NCBI GenBank assembly: GCA_024227565.1
Contig: JAAEUE010000233.1
Coordinates: 1 to 64,000 of the forward strand
From: Alphaproteobacteria bacterium
GTDB taxonomy: Bacteria > Pseudomonadota > Alphaproteobacteria > Rhizobiales > CAJQND01
Direction of reading: 5' to 3'
Length of the DNA: 64,000 nt
Shown: in pieces, positions 42,595 through 51,714 of the stretch
Numbering within the stretch: position 1 is the stretch's first letter
Layout of the letters: every line of letters starts with the position of its first letter
The notes under the pieces: generated by a model
The model's input: the letters and a program-made list of their open reading frames with translations, nothing else
What the model was told of the DNA's origin: nothing
Database searches by the model: none
Program-made: the position numbers and the translations under genes

Positions 42595-44082
42595 ATGATG
42601 CAGACCCCAACCCCCAAGCGCCGCCTTAGCAAACTGCCGGCCTTCCTGGCCGCCGCAGCGCTCCTGGGCACCACGGCTTACACCCTGCCAGGTTTTCTGG
42701 AACAACCCGCCAACGCGGCAACCGATTTGAGCAAAACCTTCGACAACGGCGCGCCTGCCGCCGGATTTGCCGATCTGGTTGAACGCGTTCAGCCTGCGGT
42801 GGTTTCCGTTCAGGTCAAGGGCGGCACCACGCATACGGCCCGCCGCAAGATGCCGCGCCTGCCGCGTGGCCACGGCATGGAAGACTTTTTCAAACAGTTT
42901 GAAGACCGCCAGGGTGGCAAGAAACGGAGATCTCCTCGCCGTCAGCTTAGCTCGCACGGTTCCGGATTTGTGGTTACAGAAGACGGTTTCGTGGTGACGA
43001 ACAACCATGTGTTGACCGAGGGCGGAACCATTCAGGTCAAGTTTGCCAATGGTGACGAGCATGAGGCCGAGCTGATCGGCTCTGATGCGAAGACAGACCT
43101 TGCCTTGCTGAAAATCAAGGCGAAAGGCAAGAGCTTCCCCTTCGTCCGGTTTGCCGAGAAGGCCGCCCGCGTCGGTGACTGGGTTGTGGCTGTCGGCAAC
43201 CCGTTCGGGCTTGGTGGCACCGTGACCACCGGCATTATCTCAGCCCGTGGCCGGGACATCGGATCTGGCCCCTATGACGACTTTCTGCAGATTGACGCTG
43301 CGATCAACAAAGGAAACTCCGGCGGCCCGGCCTTTAACCTCAAAGGCGAAGTCGTAGGCGTGAATACCGCCATATTCTCTCCTTCAGGCGGTAGTGTCGG
43401 GATCGGTTTTGCCATCCCGGCGCACCTCGCCGGCAAGATTGTGGCTGACCTCAAGGATGATGGCAACGTTACCCGCGGCTGGCTCGGTGTGGTCATCCAG
43501 TCGGTGACCCAGGACATCGCCGAAAGCCTCGGCTTGGACCAAGCCAGCGGTGTCATCATTGCCGATGTGCAGGACGGCTCCCCAGCCAGCAAGGCAGGCT
43601 TGCGCTCTGGCGACACGATCCTGACCCTGGAGGGAAAAAAGGTTAAAAGCCCTCGCGATCTTGCCCGGAAAGTGGCTGCCATCAAGCCTGGCGAAAAACC
43701 TAGCCTGGAGTTGATCCGCGATGGCAAGACCATGACAAAGGAAGTCACGATTGCCAAGCTGCCAGGTAAAAAGAAGGTGGCGAGCGCTGAGAAAATCGAC
43801 GATGAGCCGAAGGTTTCGCTGGCATCGTTGGGCCTGGAGCTGTCGCCCACAGACGGTCAAGGCGTTGCCGTGGTCGATGTGGATCCCGCCGGTCCCGCAG
43901 CCGCGAAGGGTTTGCGCCCTGGTGACCACATTCTTGAGGTCTCCGGCATCGAAGTTGAGGATCCTCAAAGCGTCGCAAGCGCAATCGAGCGGGCCGACCG
44001 CAAGGGCCGCAAGTCGGTTCTTCTCCTGGTGCGTTCAGGCGAGAACCAGCGCTTCGTCGCCATTCCTTTGAAGCAGGTGTAG
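42595..44082 (+). CDS. degP: Periplasmic serine protease DegP/HtrA
   Basis: A 495-residue Do-family protease. A signal peptide (SKLPAFLAAAALLGTTAYT) precedes the protease domain with His138 (TNNHVL), Asp168 (KTDLALL) and Ser242 (GNSGGPA). Two PDZ domains follow (about 300-395 and 415-495). It degrades misfolded envelope proteins. The start has GGGAG upstream; an earlier in-frame ATG at 42529 overlaps the operator-like repeats and gives a non-signal leader. The two-component genes that follow are the likely regulators. Confidence 0.95.
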   Translation: MMQTPTPKRRLSKLPAFLAAAALLGTTAYTLPGFLEQPANAATDLSKTFDNGAPAAGFADLVERVQPAVVSVQVKGGTTHTARRKMPRLPRGHGMEDFFKQFEDRQGGKKRRSPRRQLSSHGSGFVVTEDGFVVTNNHVLTEGGTIQVKFANGDEHEAELIGSDAKTDLALLKIKAKGKSFPFVRFAEKAARVGDWVVAVGNPFGLGGTVTTGIISARGRDIGSGPYDDFLQIDAAINKGNSGGPAFNLKGEVVGVNTAIFSPSGGSVGIGFAIPAHLAGKIVADLKDDGNVTRGWLGVVIQSVTQDIAESLGLDQASGVIIADVQDGSPASKAGLRSGDTILTLEGKKVKSPRDLARKVAAIKPGEKPSLELIRDGKTMTKEVTIAKLPGKKKVASAEKIDDEPKVSLASLGLELSPTDGQGVAVVDVDPAGPAAAKGLRPGDHILEVSGIEVEDPQSVASAIERADRKGRKSVLLLVRSGENQRFVAIPLKQV

Positions 44083-44324
44083 AGCGAGCAAGCGTGTCCC
44101 CTCGCGCATCGCTCAACACGATGACGGCTCCTGTCCCCCGCTAACCAGGGACCGTCAGCCGTGCCGGACAGAGTACCTCTGTTGTGGTTCCCCCATGGGT
44201 TACCTGTCCGGCCGGCCCCTTCTTTCCCAAAGACAACCCCAACGCCTTGTGGCTTGATATTCATGGTGATTGACCTATGACTGAGCATTTCGTGGCGTTT
44301 AAAACATTCAAGCTAAACAGCTCA
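44083..44324. other. Intergenic with two adjacent stem-loops between degP and the response regulator
   Basis: No gene is seen in this 242-bp gap. Its centre holds two neighbouring inverted repeats; the final 110 bp to the response regulator gene are unstructured by eye. It may contain a degP transcript end and a regulator promoter. Confidence 0.5.
44124..44212 (+). ncRNA. Candidate structured RNA or attenuator (two stem-loops)
   Basis: Stem-loop 1: ACGGCT (44124-44129) pairs with AGCCGT (44157-44162), with inner TCCC/GGGA. Stem-loop 2 starts at the next base: GCCGGACAG (44163-44171) pairs with CTGTCCGGC (44204-44212). The loop of the second contains CCCATGGG. No T-run follows, so it is not a plain terminator. 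Function unknown. Confidence 0.4.
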
Positions 44325-44999
44325 ATGCGCATCCTGGTTATCGAAGACGACCAACAAGCCGCCGGTTTCCTGATTAAAGGTCTCCGGGAGGAAGGCCATA
44401 TTGTGGATCATGCGGCCGACGGTGAAGACGGCCTCGCCCTTGCCCGCGAAGGCGTGCACGACGTGTTGGTTGTGGACCGCATGCTGCCCAAGCGCGATGG
44501 TCTCAGCGTTATTGAAGCGCTCCGGTCTGAAGATGTGTCGACCCCCGTTCTGATCCTGTCTGCCTTGGGCGAGGTTGATGACCGGGTTACCGGCCTGCGC
44601 GCCGGCGGCGATGACTATCTGGCCAAGCCCTATGCCTTTTCTGAACTCGTTGCGCGTGTTGAGGTGCTGGCCCGGCGCACCAAGCCCGAAGCGGCTCAAA
44701 CGAAACTGGTTGTGGGCGATCTCGAGCTTGACCTTCTGGCCAGATCTTGCACCCGCGCCGGTCAGGATATCACCCTGCAGGCCCGCGAATTTCGCCTTTT
44801 AGAATATCTCATGAAACATGCCGGTCAGGTGGTGACACGGACTATGTTATTGGAAAACGTATGGGATTATCATTTTGACCCTCAAACAAATGTCATAGAC
44901 GTCCATATTTCAAGGCTGCGTTCAAAGATCGACAAAGACTTTGAGACTGTCTTGCTACACACGGTCCGCGGGGCCGGGTATTCGATCCGTGAGCCCTAG
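44325..44999 (+). CDS. OmpR-family response regulator
   Basis: A 224-residue regulator: receiver domain with phospho-acceptor Asp51 (VVDRMLPKRDG), YLAKPYAFSELVARVEVL, and a winged-helix domain (LQAREFRLLEYLMKHAGQVV, HISRLRSKIDKDF). Most similar in layout to CusR/QseB-type regulators. ATG 44325 gives the standard MRILVIEDD start. It overlaps the kinase gene by 11 nt. Follows degP, a common alphaproteobacterial arrangement. Confidence 0.9.
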   Translation: MRILVIEDDQQAAGFLIKGLREEGHIVDHAADGEDGLALAREGVHDVLVVDRMLPKRDGLSVIEALRSEDVSTPVLILSALGEVDDRVTGLRAGGDDYLAKPYAFSELVARVEVLARRTKPEAAQTKLVVGDLELDLLARSCTRAGQDITLQAREFRLLEYLMKHAGQVVTRTMLLENVWDYHFDPQTNVIDVHISRLRSKIDKDFETVLLHTVRGAGYSIREP

Positions 45000-46389
45000 C
45001 GCCAACCTCCTGCGCACGTCGACCTTCCGGTTGGCCACAGCCTATTTGCTGCTGTTTGTGCTCTCGGTGGGTGCCATCCTTGGCTACATTTACTGGAACA
45101 CCGCTGTGTTGCTGGAGCGGCAAACCGACGAGACCATCCGGGCAGAGGTTCGGGGGCTCAACGAGCAATACCGGTTTGGCCGTATCACTGCCCTTGCGAA
45201 AGTTGTTGAGCAGCGCTCTCGGCGCAACTCCGAGCGGGGAATCTACAGCATCTTCGACAAGAGCGGCCGCAGATTGTCGGGCAATCTTCAAGGGGTTCCG
45301 TCCGGTGTTAGCGGCACCTCGGGATGGCTTGAGTTTCCTTACGAAGTTTTCGACGGCAACAGCATCAAACAGCACAGTGGCCGGGCCTTTTTCACCCGGT
45401 TGCGGGGCGGGTATCTGTTGGTTGTCGGCCGGGATGTGGAAGAACGCCGCCAGTTTGCCAGCCTCATTCGCCGATCTGTGTTCATCGCCATTGGAATGGC
45501 GCTCGTTTTCGGGCTCGGTGGTGGGGTTTTGATGAGCCGCAATTTCTTGCGGCGGATTGACATGATATCAGACACCTCCAAGGCGATCATGGCCGGCGGC
45601 CTTTCTGAACGCATGCCGGTGCGCGGCACAAACGATGAAATCGACCGTTTGTCGGGCAATCTCAACAACATGCTTGATCAGATCGAGCGCCTGATGACAG
45701 GGATGCGCGAAGTGTCGGACAATGTGGCGCACGACCTCAAAACACCGCTGACGCGGTTGAAGGCGCGTGTGGAGGCTGCACTGAGGCAGGATACCAAGGG
45801 CGCTTATAAAGAGGCTTTGGTTGAGACGATCTCTGAAGCAGACCAACTCCTGGCGACGTTCAATGCCCTGCTTAACATTGCCCGTGCAGAAGCCGGGCAG
45901 GCGCGCGAGCAGATGGAGCCGTTGGATGTTTCAGAGGTGGCCGAGGAAATTGCAGAGCTTTATCAACCGCTTGTTGAGGATGCTGATGGGACCTTTGAGT
46001 TTTCGGGCACACCGGGTCTGTCGGTTGTCGCAAGCCGGCAGCTTCTGGCACAAGCGATCTCAAACCTGATCGATAACGCTCTCAAATATGCCAAGCCGGA
46101 AGAAGGCGATGAGCGGCCCCTAGAGATTGCGCTCCTTGTGCAGCAAGCGAAGAACAAGATTGAGGTGACGGTTGCCGACAACGGGCCAGGCATTCCTGAA
46201 GCGGACCGGGCCCGCGTGTTGCAGCGCTTCGTGCGGCTAGACACGAGCCGCTCACAACCTGGAAGCGGCTTGGGGCTCAGCCTCGTGGCCGGTGTTGCCC
46301 GGCTGCATGGCGGTGAACTGGTGTTTAGGGATGGAAAAGTGGGCTTTGAGGCTTCTCTGGTGCTTCCCGCGTCCGCCCAGGCAGGGTAA
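44989..46389 (+). CDS. Sensor histidine kinase paired with the upstream regulator
   Basis: A 466-residue kinase from a GTG start within the regulator's last codons. Membrane segments at about 12-35 and 160-182, HAMP domain, phospho-acceptor His248 (NVAHDLKTPLTRLKARVEAA) and HATPase motifs (NLIDNALKYAKPEEGD, PGSGLGLSLVAGVARLHGG). Its location after degP points to an envelope-stress role. Confidence 0.88.
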   Translation: MSPSANLLRTSTFRLATAYLLLFVLSVGAILGYIYWNTAVLLERQTDETIRAEVRGLNEQYRFGRITALAKVVEQRSRRNSERGIYSIFDKSGRRLSGNLQGVPSGVSGTSGWLEFPYEVFDGNSIKQHSGRAFFTRLRGGYLLVVGRDVEERRQFASLIRRSVFIAIGMALVFGLGGGVLMSRNFLRRIDMISDTSKAIMAGGLSERMPVRGTNDEIDRLSGNLNNMLDQIERLMTGMREVSDNVAHDLKTPLTRLKARVEAALRQDTKGAYKEALVETISEADQLLATFNALLNIARAEAGQAREQMEPLDVSEVAEEIAELYQPLVEDADGTFEFSGTPGLSVVASRQLLAQAISNLIDNALKYAKPEEGDERPLEIALLVQQAKNKIEVTVADNGPGIPEADRARVLQRFVRLDTSRSQPGSGLGLSLVAGVARLHGGELVFRDGKVGFEASLVLPASAQAG

Positions 46390-46398
46390 ATCTGGGGC

Positions 46399-49341
46399 AT
46401 GGCCTCAACCATCGCCACGTTCAAACTGATCTCGCCTCCGCGCATGAGCGCGAATCCGGCGCCTGGTCTTTTGGAAGATCTGACCGGTGAGTGCGCAGAG
46501 CTTCAGGCGCTTTTTGCCGCCAACGTTGAATTGCGGGACTTCGCCGAGGCGGTTGCCTGCAACTCCGGCTATCTGAAGCGGCTCATCGAGCGCGACCGGG
46601 AGTTCGCCGCCAAGTGCTTCAGCGAACCTCCTGGCGAGCTGATGGCGACGGTGAAGGAGGAGACGCGCAATGCCTGGGCGCATGCTGAAAGCCAGGACAA
46701 TCTGATGGAGATGCTGCGGCGAGGCAAAGGGCGTGCGGCCCTTGTCACCGCGCTTTGTGATCTGGCTGGGCTCTGGGATGGCGAGACCGTCACATACTGG
46801 CTCACTGAGTTTGCCGATGCGGCCCTATGCTCATCTGTCGACTATTTGCTGAACACGGCAGAAAAGTCCGGCAAACTCACCCTTACTGCCGATGAGACGC
46901 CAGGGATCGGTTCTGGCTTCTTTATCTTTGGCATGGGCAAATATGGCGCCCATGAACTCAACTATTCCTCCGACATCGATCTCATCGTGTTCTACGACAC
47001 CCTGGTGTGCCAATGTGCAGAGGGGGTCGAACCTTCCGTATTCTTCACCCGGATGACGCGCCAGCTTGTTGCCATCATGCAGGACATGACCGGCGACGGT
47101 TATGTGTTCCGAATGGATCTCAGGCTCAGGCCTGACCCTCGATCAACGCCGCTTGCTATCTCCGTGGGAGCTGCGGCAAGCTATTATGAATCCATGGGCC
47201 AAAACTGGGAGCGGGCAGCTCTCATTAAGGCGCGCCCGGTGGCCGGGGACCTTGCGTGCGGCGAGGCTCTGATCAAAGAGCTGCAACCCTTTATCTTCCG
47301 CCGCCATCTGGATTTTGCCGCTATTGCGGATGTGCAGTCGCTGAAGCGGCAAATTCATGCTCATAAGGGTCATGGGGAAATTGCTGTTGCGGGCCATAAC
47401 ATCAAGCTGGGCCGGGGCGGGATCCGTGAGATCGAGTTCTTTGTGCAAACCCAGCAACTCATAGCCGGTGGCCGCGCGCCTGCATTGCGCGAGCGGCGCA
47501 CGGTGCAGATGCTTGATGCATTGAACAAAGCTGAGTGGATCAGCGCTGAGGCTGCTGCCGATCTGACGGCCTCCTATTGGTTCCTGCGCGGCATTGAGCA
47601 CAGGTTGCAAATGCAGGACGACGCCCAAACCCACACGTTGCCAGACGACGAGACGACTTTGGAAGCTTTTGCGCGGTTTGCCGGATACACCTCATTTGAA
47701 GGCCTGTCCGAAGCCTTGCTGGCGCACATGCACCGCGTCCAATCATACTATGCAGGTCTGTTTGAGGGGGCGGGCGAGCTGTCTGCTGATGAAGGCAGCC
47801 TCTCGTTCACCGGCGTGGCTGACGATCCGGACACTCTGCAGACCTTGGATCTGATGGGATTTCGCCAGCCGGCGGAAATCTCGACGATCATTCGTGGCTG
47901 GCACCATGGCCGTTTCCCGGCAACCCGGTCCGAACGGGCGCGCGAATTGCTGACAGAATTGATGCCTCACATATTGCAGGCCCTGTCCAAGTCTTCCGAT
48001 CCGGATGCGGCCTTCGTTACCTTCGACAGTTTTCTGAAGGGGCTGCCCACCGGCGTCCAACTGTTCTCGCTCCTTAAGGCAAACCGGAAACTGCTTGATC
48101 TGTTCTCATTGATCATGGGCACCGCACCGCGGCTGGCAGAAACCCTCGCCAAGCGTCCACGCACGCTGGATGCCATGCTGGATCCTGGCTTCTTTGAGGA
48201 TCTTCCAGATCGCACGGAACTGGAGACCTTGGTTGAGGAAGCTATTGCGCCGGCTGAAACGCTGGAAGATGTTCTGGATTGGGCGCGGGCCGTTGGCCAA
48301 GAGCAGATGTTTCGCATTGGGGTACGGTTCATCAGCGCAACTGCAAATCGGAGCCAAGTAGGTAAAGCCTATTCGGATTTGGCGGACACGTTGATTGGGC
48401 GTTTGCTGGAGGCAGTCCGCGCCGAGGCTGCAGAGAAGTATGGCGAGATGCCCGGCGGCAAATTCGTCGTGATCGCAATGGGCAAGCTCGGCGGATCGGA
48501 AATGACCGCCACGTCCGACCTTGATCTTATGACCGTCTATGACGGGGCCGACGGCAGTGCGCTCTCAAGCGGTCCCAAGCAGCTAGGGGCCGCGCAGTAT
48601 TTTGGCCGGATGACCCAGCGCCTGATTGCGGCGCTATCTGTGCCGACCGCTGAGGGACTGCTCTACGAAGTTGACATGCGTTTGCGCCCGTCGGGCAACA
48701 AGGGGCCGATCTCCGTCAGCCTGGATGGCTTCAAAACTTATCACGAAGGCGCTGCGTGGACCTGGGAGCGGATGGCTCTAAGTCGTGCTCGGATCGTTGC
48801 CGGTGACGAAAGCCTGCGTCTGGCATGTGAAGCGGAGATCGAACGGGTGCTGACGCAAAAACCCGACCAGGCGTCCCTTACAACCGATGTGCTCGATATG
48901 CGGCAACGGATGATTGACGAGCTCCATAAAGGAGATGCTTGGGATCTGAAGTTGAAACCGGGCGGTTTGGTGGATGTGGAATTTACCGCGCAATATCTTC
49001 AGCTCAAGCATGCTTGGGAGAGCCCTGGCATCCTGCACCAAAACGCCGGTGAGGCACTGCTGGCGCTGCATGAACATGGACTACTCTCAAAGTCAGACCA
49101 AACTGAACTCGAACAGGGCTACGAGCTATACCAGACGCTCACCCAAATTCTGAGGCTTTGTGTGACGGGCACATTCGATGCCGCGGCGCCGGCAGATGAT
49201 CTCCATGGTTTGCTGGTGTCTGCTGCCGATGAGCCGGATATGGCGCATCTGGACGCCAAATTGCGGGATGTGGCCGAGGGGGTGAGAGCCATATTCTCCA
49301 GGGTCATCGACCCCGCCCAAGCCGAGGCGGCAAAACCTTAA
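46399..49341 (+). CDS. glnE: Bifunctional glutamine synthetase adenylyltransferase/deadenylylase
   Basis: A 980-residue enzyme that adds and removes AMP on glutamine synthetase according to nitrogen state. Two nucleotidyltransferase domains: the deadenylylase with SSDIDLIVFYD at about 190-200, and the adenylyltransferase with TSDLDLMTVYD at about 704-714. Length is normal. The kinase-glnE spacing is 9 bp, so they may be co-transcribed. Confidence 0.96.
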   Translation: MASTIATFKLISPPRMSANPAPGLLEDLTGECAELQALFAANVELRDFAEAVACNSGYLKRLIERDREFAAKCFSEPPGELMATVKEETRNAWAHAESQDNLMEMLRRGKGRAALVTALCDLAGLWDGETVTYWLTEFADAALCSSVDYLLNTAEKSGKLTLTADETPGIGSGFFIFGMGKYGAHELNYSSDIDLIVFYDTLVCQCAEGVEPSVFFTRMTRQLVAIMQDMTGDGYVFRMDLRLRPDPRSTPLAISVGAAASYYESMGQNWERAALIKARPVAGDLACGEALIKELQPFIFRRHLDFAAIADVQSLKRQIHAHKGHGEIAVAGHNIKLGRGGIREIEFFVQTQQLIAGGRAPALRERRTVQMLDALNKAEWISAEAAADLTASYWFLRGIEHRLQMQDDAQTHTLPDDETTLEAFARFAGYTSFEGLSEALLAHMHRVQSYYAGLFEGAGELSADEGSLSFTGVADDPDTLQTLDLMGFRQPAEISTIIRGWHHGRFPATRSERARELLTELMPHILQALSKSSDPDAAFVTFDSFLKGLPTGVQLFSLLKANRKLLDLFSLIMGTAPRLAETLAKRPRTLDAMLDPGFFEDLPDRTELETLVEEAIAPAETLEDVLDWARAVGQEQMFRIGVRFISATANRSQVGKAYSDLADTLIGRLLEAVRAEAAEKYGEMPGGKFVVIAMGKLGGSEMTATSDLDLMTVYDGADGSALSSGPKQLGAAQYFGRMTQRLIAALSVPTAEGLLYEVDMRLRPSGNKGPISVSLDGFKTYHEGAAWTWERMALSRARIVAGDESLRLACEAEIERVLTQKPDQASLTTDVLDMRQRMIDELHKGDAWDLKLKPGGLVDVEFTAQYLQLKHAWESPGILHQNAGEALLALHEHGLLSKSDQTELEQGYELYQTLTQILRLCVTGTFDAAAPADDLHGLLVSAADEPDMAHLDAKLRDVAEGVRAIFSRVIDPAQAEAAKP

Positions 49342-49440
49342 ATTCTTTGCGACGGAAATCCGGTTGCCAGGGCGTCTCTTGTGTATGAGAGCGCAAATTA
49401 GTTCGTGCGCAGAACGCAACACCAAAGAATGGGTGAACAG

Positions 49441-49902
49441 ATGGAAAAGAGAACTCGCAACATTGTCATTGCTGTGGCCGCGATTACGGCGGTTTCAGGT
49501 GTGGCAGTAAGTGCCAATGCCGTGTCCAGACATTGGGCCGGCGGCATGATGATGCGCCATATGGATGCTAACGGTGACGGCAAGGTGACAAAGGCCGAGA
49601 TCATGCCCCGGTTGACCAAACGTTTTGATCGGGTAGATGCCGACAAGGACGGCAAGGTGACCAAAGCTGAGGTCGGCGAGCATGTGCGCAAGCGCGTGGC
49701 GCGGCGCATTGGCCATGTGTTTGGGCAATTTGATGCGAATGAAGACGGCATCATGACCAAGGCAGAATTGGAGTCGCAGGTGGACAAGCACTTTGCACGG
49801 CTTGATACTGACAAGAACGGTGAGGTGAACCGCGAAGAAATGGGCGCCTTCCGGGACGCAATGCGCGCGCATATGCGCAAGTTCTTTGATCAGAAAAACT
49901 AA
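49441..49902 (+). CDS. EF-hand protein, exported
   Basis: A 153-residue protein with a signal peptide (TRNIVIAVAAITAVSGVAVS). Four EF-hand loops: DANGDGKVTKAEI, DADKDGKVTKAEV, DANEDGIMTKAEL and DTDKNGEVNREEM, the full set for calcium binding. It ends KFFDQKN. An earlier ATG (49429) is possible. About 140 bp after it, past a type C repeat, comes the ECF sigma gene; together with the following two genes it forms a likely metal/calcium signalling block. Confidence 0.9.
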   Translation: MEKRTRNIVIAVAAITAVSGVAVSANAVSRHWAGGMMMRHMDANGDGKVTKAEIMPRLTKRFDRVDADKDGKVTKAEVGEHVRKRVARRIGHVFGQFDANEDGIMTKAELESQVDKHFARLDTDKNGEVNREEMGAFRDAMRAHMRKFFDQKN

Positions 49903-49907
49903 GCGAC

Positions 49908-50013
49908 TTAGAGCAACCCCTGATCAGACGGAATCGTCTGAGAAGGGATTAGTTGCTCGCCCGGCACGAAAATCTGGGGCATCTTCTGCTCAGTTTGAAC
50001 AGAAGTTGCCCTA
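49908..50013. repeat. Type C repeat, copy C3
   Basis: Starts TTAGAGCAA and ends GTTGCCCTAA. Hairpin 1 is CAGACG-GAAT-CGTCTG, a perfect 6-bp stem. Hairpin 2 is CTTCTG...CAGAAG, where a C-G pair of C1 has become T-A. Located between the EF-hand and sigma genes. Confidence 0.85.
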
Positions 50014-50040
50014 ATGCGCAGTCTCTAGCCGCGAGGCCGA

Positions 50041-50688
50041 ATGGATCAACCGCTGAAGCAAGCGGCGGCGGGGATACCCGCCGCCCCAGCAAGCCAGGTT
50101 ACCGACCTTTCCCTGCTCCAGCAGGTACGGGGCGGTGACCAGCAGGCTTTTGGCGTGCTTGTTGGCGAAATTTATCCGGCCGTCTACCGCGCCGCTTTAA
50201 GGGTTCTGCGCCAAGAGCAGGAAGCTGAAGACGTGGCGCAGGACGTGTTTTTGAAGATCTGGCGCGACCCGCCCGAGTTGAGGGCGGATGCGAACCTGAA
50301 GGCCTGGAGCGCCCGGGTGGCAACAAATGGCGCCATCGACCGGCTGCGCAAGAAGAAGCCTGACATCTCAGATGATTTGCCGGACCAGGTCGATCCTGCC
50401 GTATCTGCTGATGAGGCGATGCAGGCGGGCGAGGCAGCCGGTGCTGTGCAACAGGCTATCGATCATCTGCCGGAACGCCAACGGCTGGCACTGGTGCTGA
50501 CCTACTATCAGGGTCTCCCCAATAAGGAGGCTGCAGATCTATTGGATGTGAGCGTGGATGCGCTTGAGTCATTGCTCGCGCGGGCACGGCGCGCCCTCAA
50601 GGCAACATTGAGCGAGCATTGGCAAGGATTGTTGGAAGACTTTGCTCAGGGCGGGCATAACGAAGAGGGGAGCTGGAAAGCGATATGA
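50041..50688 (+). CDS. RNA polymerase ECF sigma factor
   Basis: A 215-residue sigma-70 of the ECF class. Region 2 contains ALRVLRQEQEAEDVAQDVFL and region 4 contains HLPERQRLALVLTYYQGLPN, then KEAADLLDVSVDALESLLAR. The stop overlaps the next gene (ATGA). The block with a predicted membrane regulator and a metal sensor fits sigma factors held inactive at the membrane. Confidence 0.93.
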   Translation: MDQPLKQAAAGIPAAPASQVTDLSLLQQVRGGDQQAFGVLVGEIYPAVYRAALRVLRQEQEAEDVAQDVFLKIWRDPPELRADANLKAWSARVATNGAIDRLRKKKPDISDDLPDQVDPAVSADEAMQAGEAAGAVQQAIDHLPERQRLALVLTYYQGLPNKEAADLLDVSVDALESLLARARRALKATLSEHWQGLLEDFAQGGHNEEGSWKAI

Positions 50689-51191
50689 GTAAGACAGCTG
50701 AAATGAAACGGTTCAAGGATGTGCTCCTGGCTTACGGTGCAAACCCGGAAAACTGGCCGGCAGATGACCATGAAACGCTTCGCAAGATTGCATCTTCTGG
50801 TGGGACTGAGGTGCAAGCATGTTTGCGCGAGGCGCGCGAGATGGACGCTGTGCTGAACCACTTGCCTGAGGCGCGCGTGCCGGATGGCGCGATTGACCGC
50901 GCCCTGGCGAAGGTGATGGTGCCGCCAAGTGCGCCGGTGGTCGATTTGCAGGCAGTTCGTGCACAGCGCTCACGCTTTAGAGATGCGATCGACATGCGCC
51001 AGGCGATTCCGGTGGGGATCGCCATGGCGGCATCGCTTATGCTTGGTGTGTTGGCCGGATTTAGCGATTTGACGTCCACATACATTCCCGACACCGGGAC
51101 GATTACCCTGGCCAGTATTGACGAAGACAGTGCAGCAGAGAGCCTGATTAGTTTTGAGGCCTTCACTTTTGCTGAAGGAGACGTGCAATGA
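50685..51191 (+). CDS. Single-pass membrane protein, probable anti-sigma factor
   Basis: A 168-residue protein with no zinc motif. The N-terminus is YGANPENWPADDHETLRK, a pattern seen in uncharacterised alphaproteobacterial proteins coupled to ECF sigma factors. One membrane segment lies at about 106-124 (VGIAMAASLMLGVLAGF); the remainder is periplasmic and acidic. Overlap with the sigma gene (ATGA) and with the next gene supports an anti-sigma role by context. Confidence 0.7.
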   Translation: MSKTAEMKRFKDVLLAYGANPENWPADDHETLRKIASSGGTEVQACLREAREMDAVLNHLPEARVPDGAIDRALAKVMVPPSAPVVDLQAVRAQRSRFRDAIDMRQAIPVGIAMAASLMLGVLAGFSDLTSTYIPDTGTITLASIDEDSAAESLISFEAFTFAEGDVQ

Positions 51192-51706
51192 GCGTTGAAG
51201 CCCCTAACGATCCGTCGGGTCAAGTAAAGCGCAAGGCGCCCCGTTGGATGAAGATTGTTCTGGTGCTCTCCCTGATGCTCAATGTGGTGGGCATCGGTGC
51301 GGTGGGCGCCCGGGCCTGGATGATTCATAAGCACGGGCAGGGCGCTCATACGATGCAGGCGCTTGGGATCTACTCGTTCCTGCGCAAATTACCCAGAGAG
51401 CGACGCAAGGAACTCCGTGAGAAATTCAAAACAATGCGCGGGGAATTGCGGCGCCACAGGCAATCTCTTGTGGGGCCGTTAAAGGGGCTCGCGGGTGTCT
51501 TGGCGGACAATGAATTTGATAAAGGCAAGCTTGCATCCGCCATTGCTGCGTTGCGCACATCGCACGATATGCGAGCTATGGCCCGGGAAAAATTTCTGCT
51601 GAGTTTTGTGGATTCCCTTTCACCGGAAGAACGCCGGATGCTCGGCCGGAAGATCTTAAAACGCGTGGAGCGCCGGGAAAAGTGGCACAGGAAGTTTAAG
51701 AAGTAA
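51188..51706 (+). CDS. Periplasmic heavy-metal-sensor-like protein (CnrR/ZraP/Spy type)
   Basis: A 172-residue protein with an N-terminal membrane anchor (IVLVLSLMLNVVGIGAVGA) and a periplasmic, basic, helical domain (LRKLPRERRKELREKFKTMR ... LSPEERRMLGRKILKR). This pattern fits the periplasmic metal-resistance sensor family (CnrX-like). In the CnrYXH system such proteins sense metals and release the sigma factor. It overlaps the upstream gene and converges 8 bp from the PAS kinase gene. Confidence 0.78.
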   Translation: MSVEAPNDPSGQVKRKAPRWMKIVLVLSLMLNVVGIGAVGARAWMIHKHGQGAHTMQALGIYSFLRKLPRERRKELREKFKTMRGELRRHRQSLVGPLKGLAGVLADNEFDKGKLASAIAALRTSHDMRAMAREKFLLSFVDSLSPEERRMLGRKILKRVERREKWHRKFKK

Positions 51707-51714
51707 GCAGTTGC

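Noticed and set aside
49354..49376. GGAAAT ... CGTC as an ECF-type promoter before the EF-hand gene
   Set aside because: The spacing is about 13 bp, whereas ECF promoters need about 16-17 bp.
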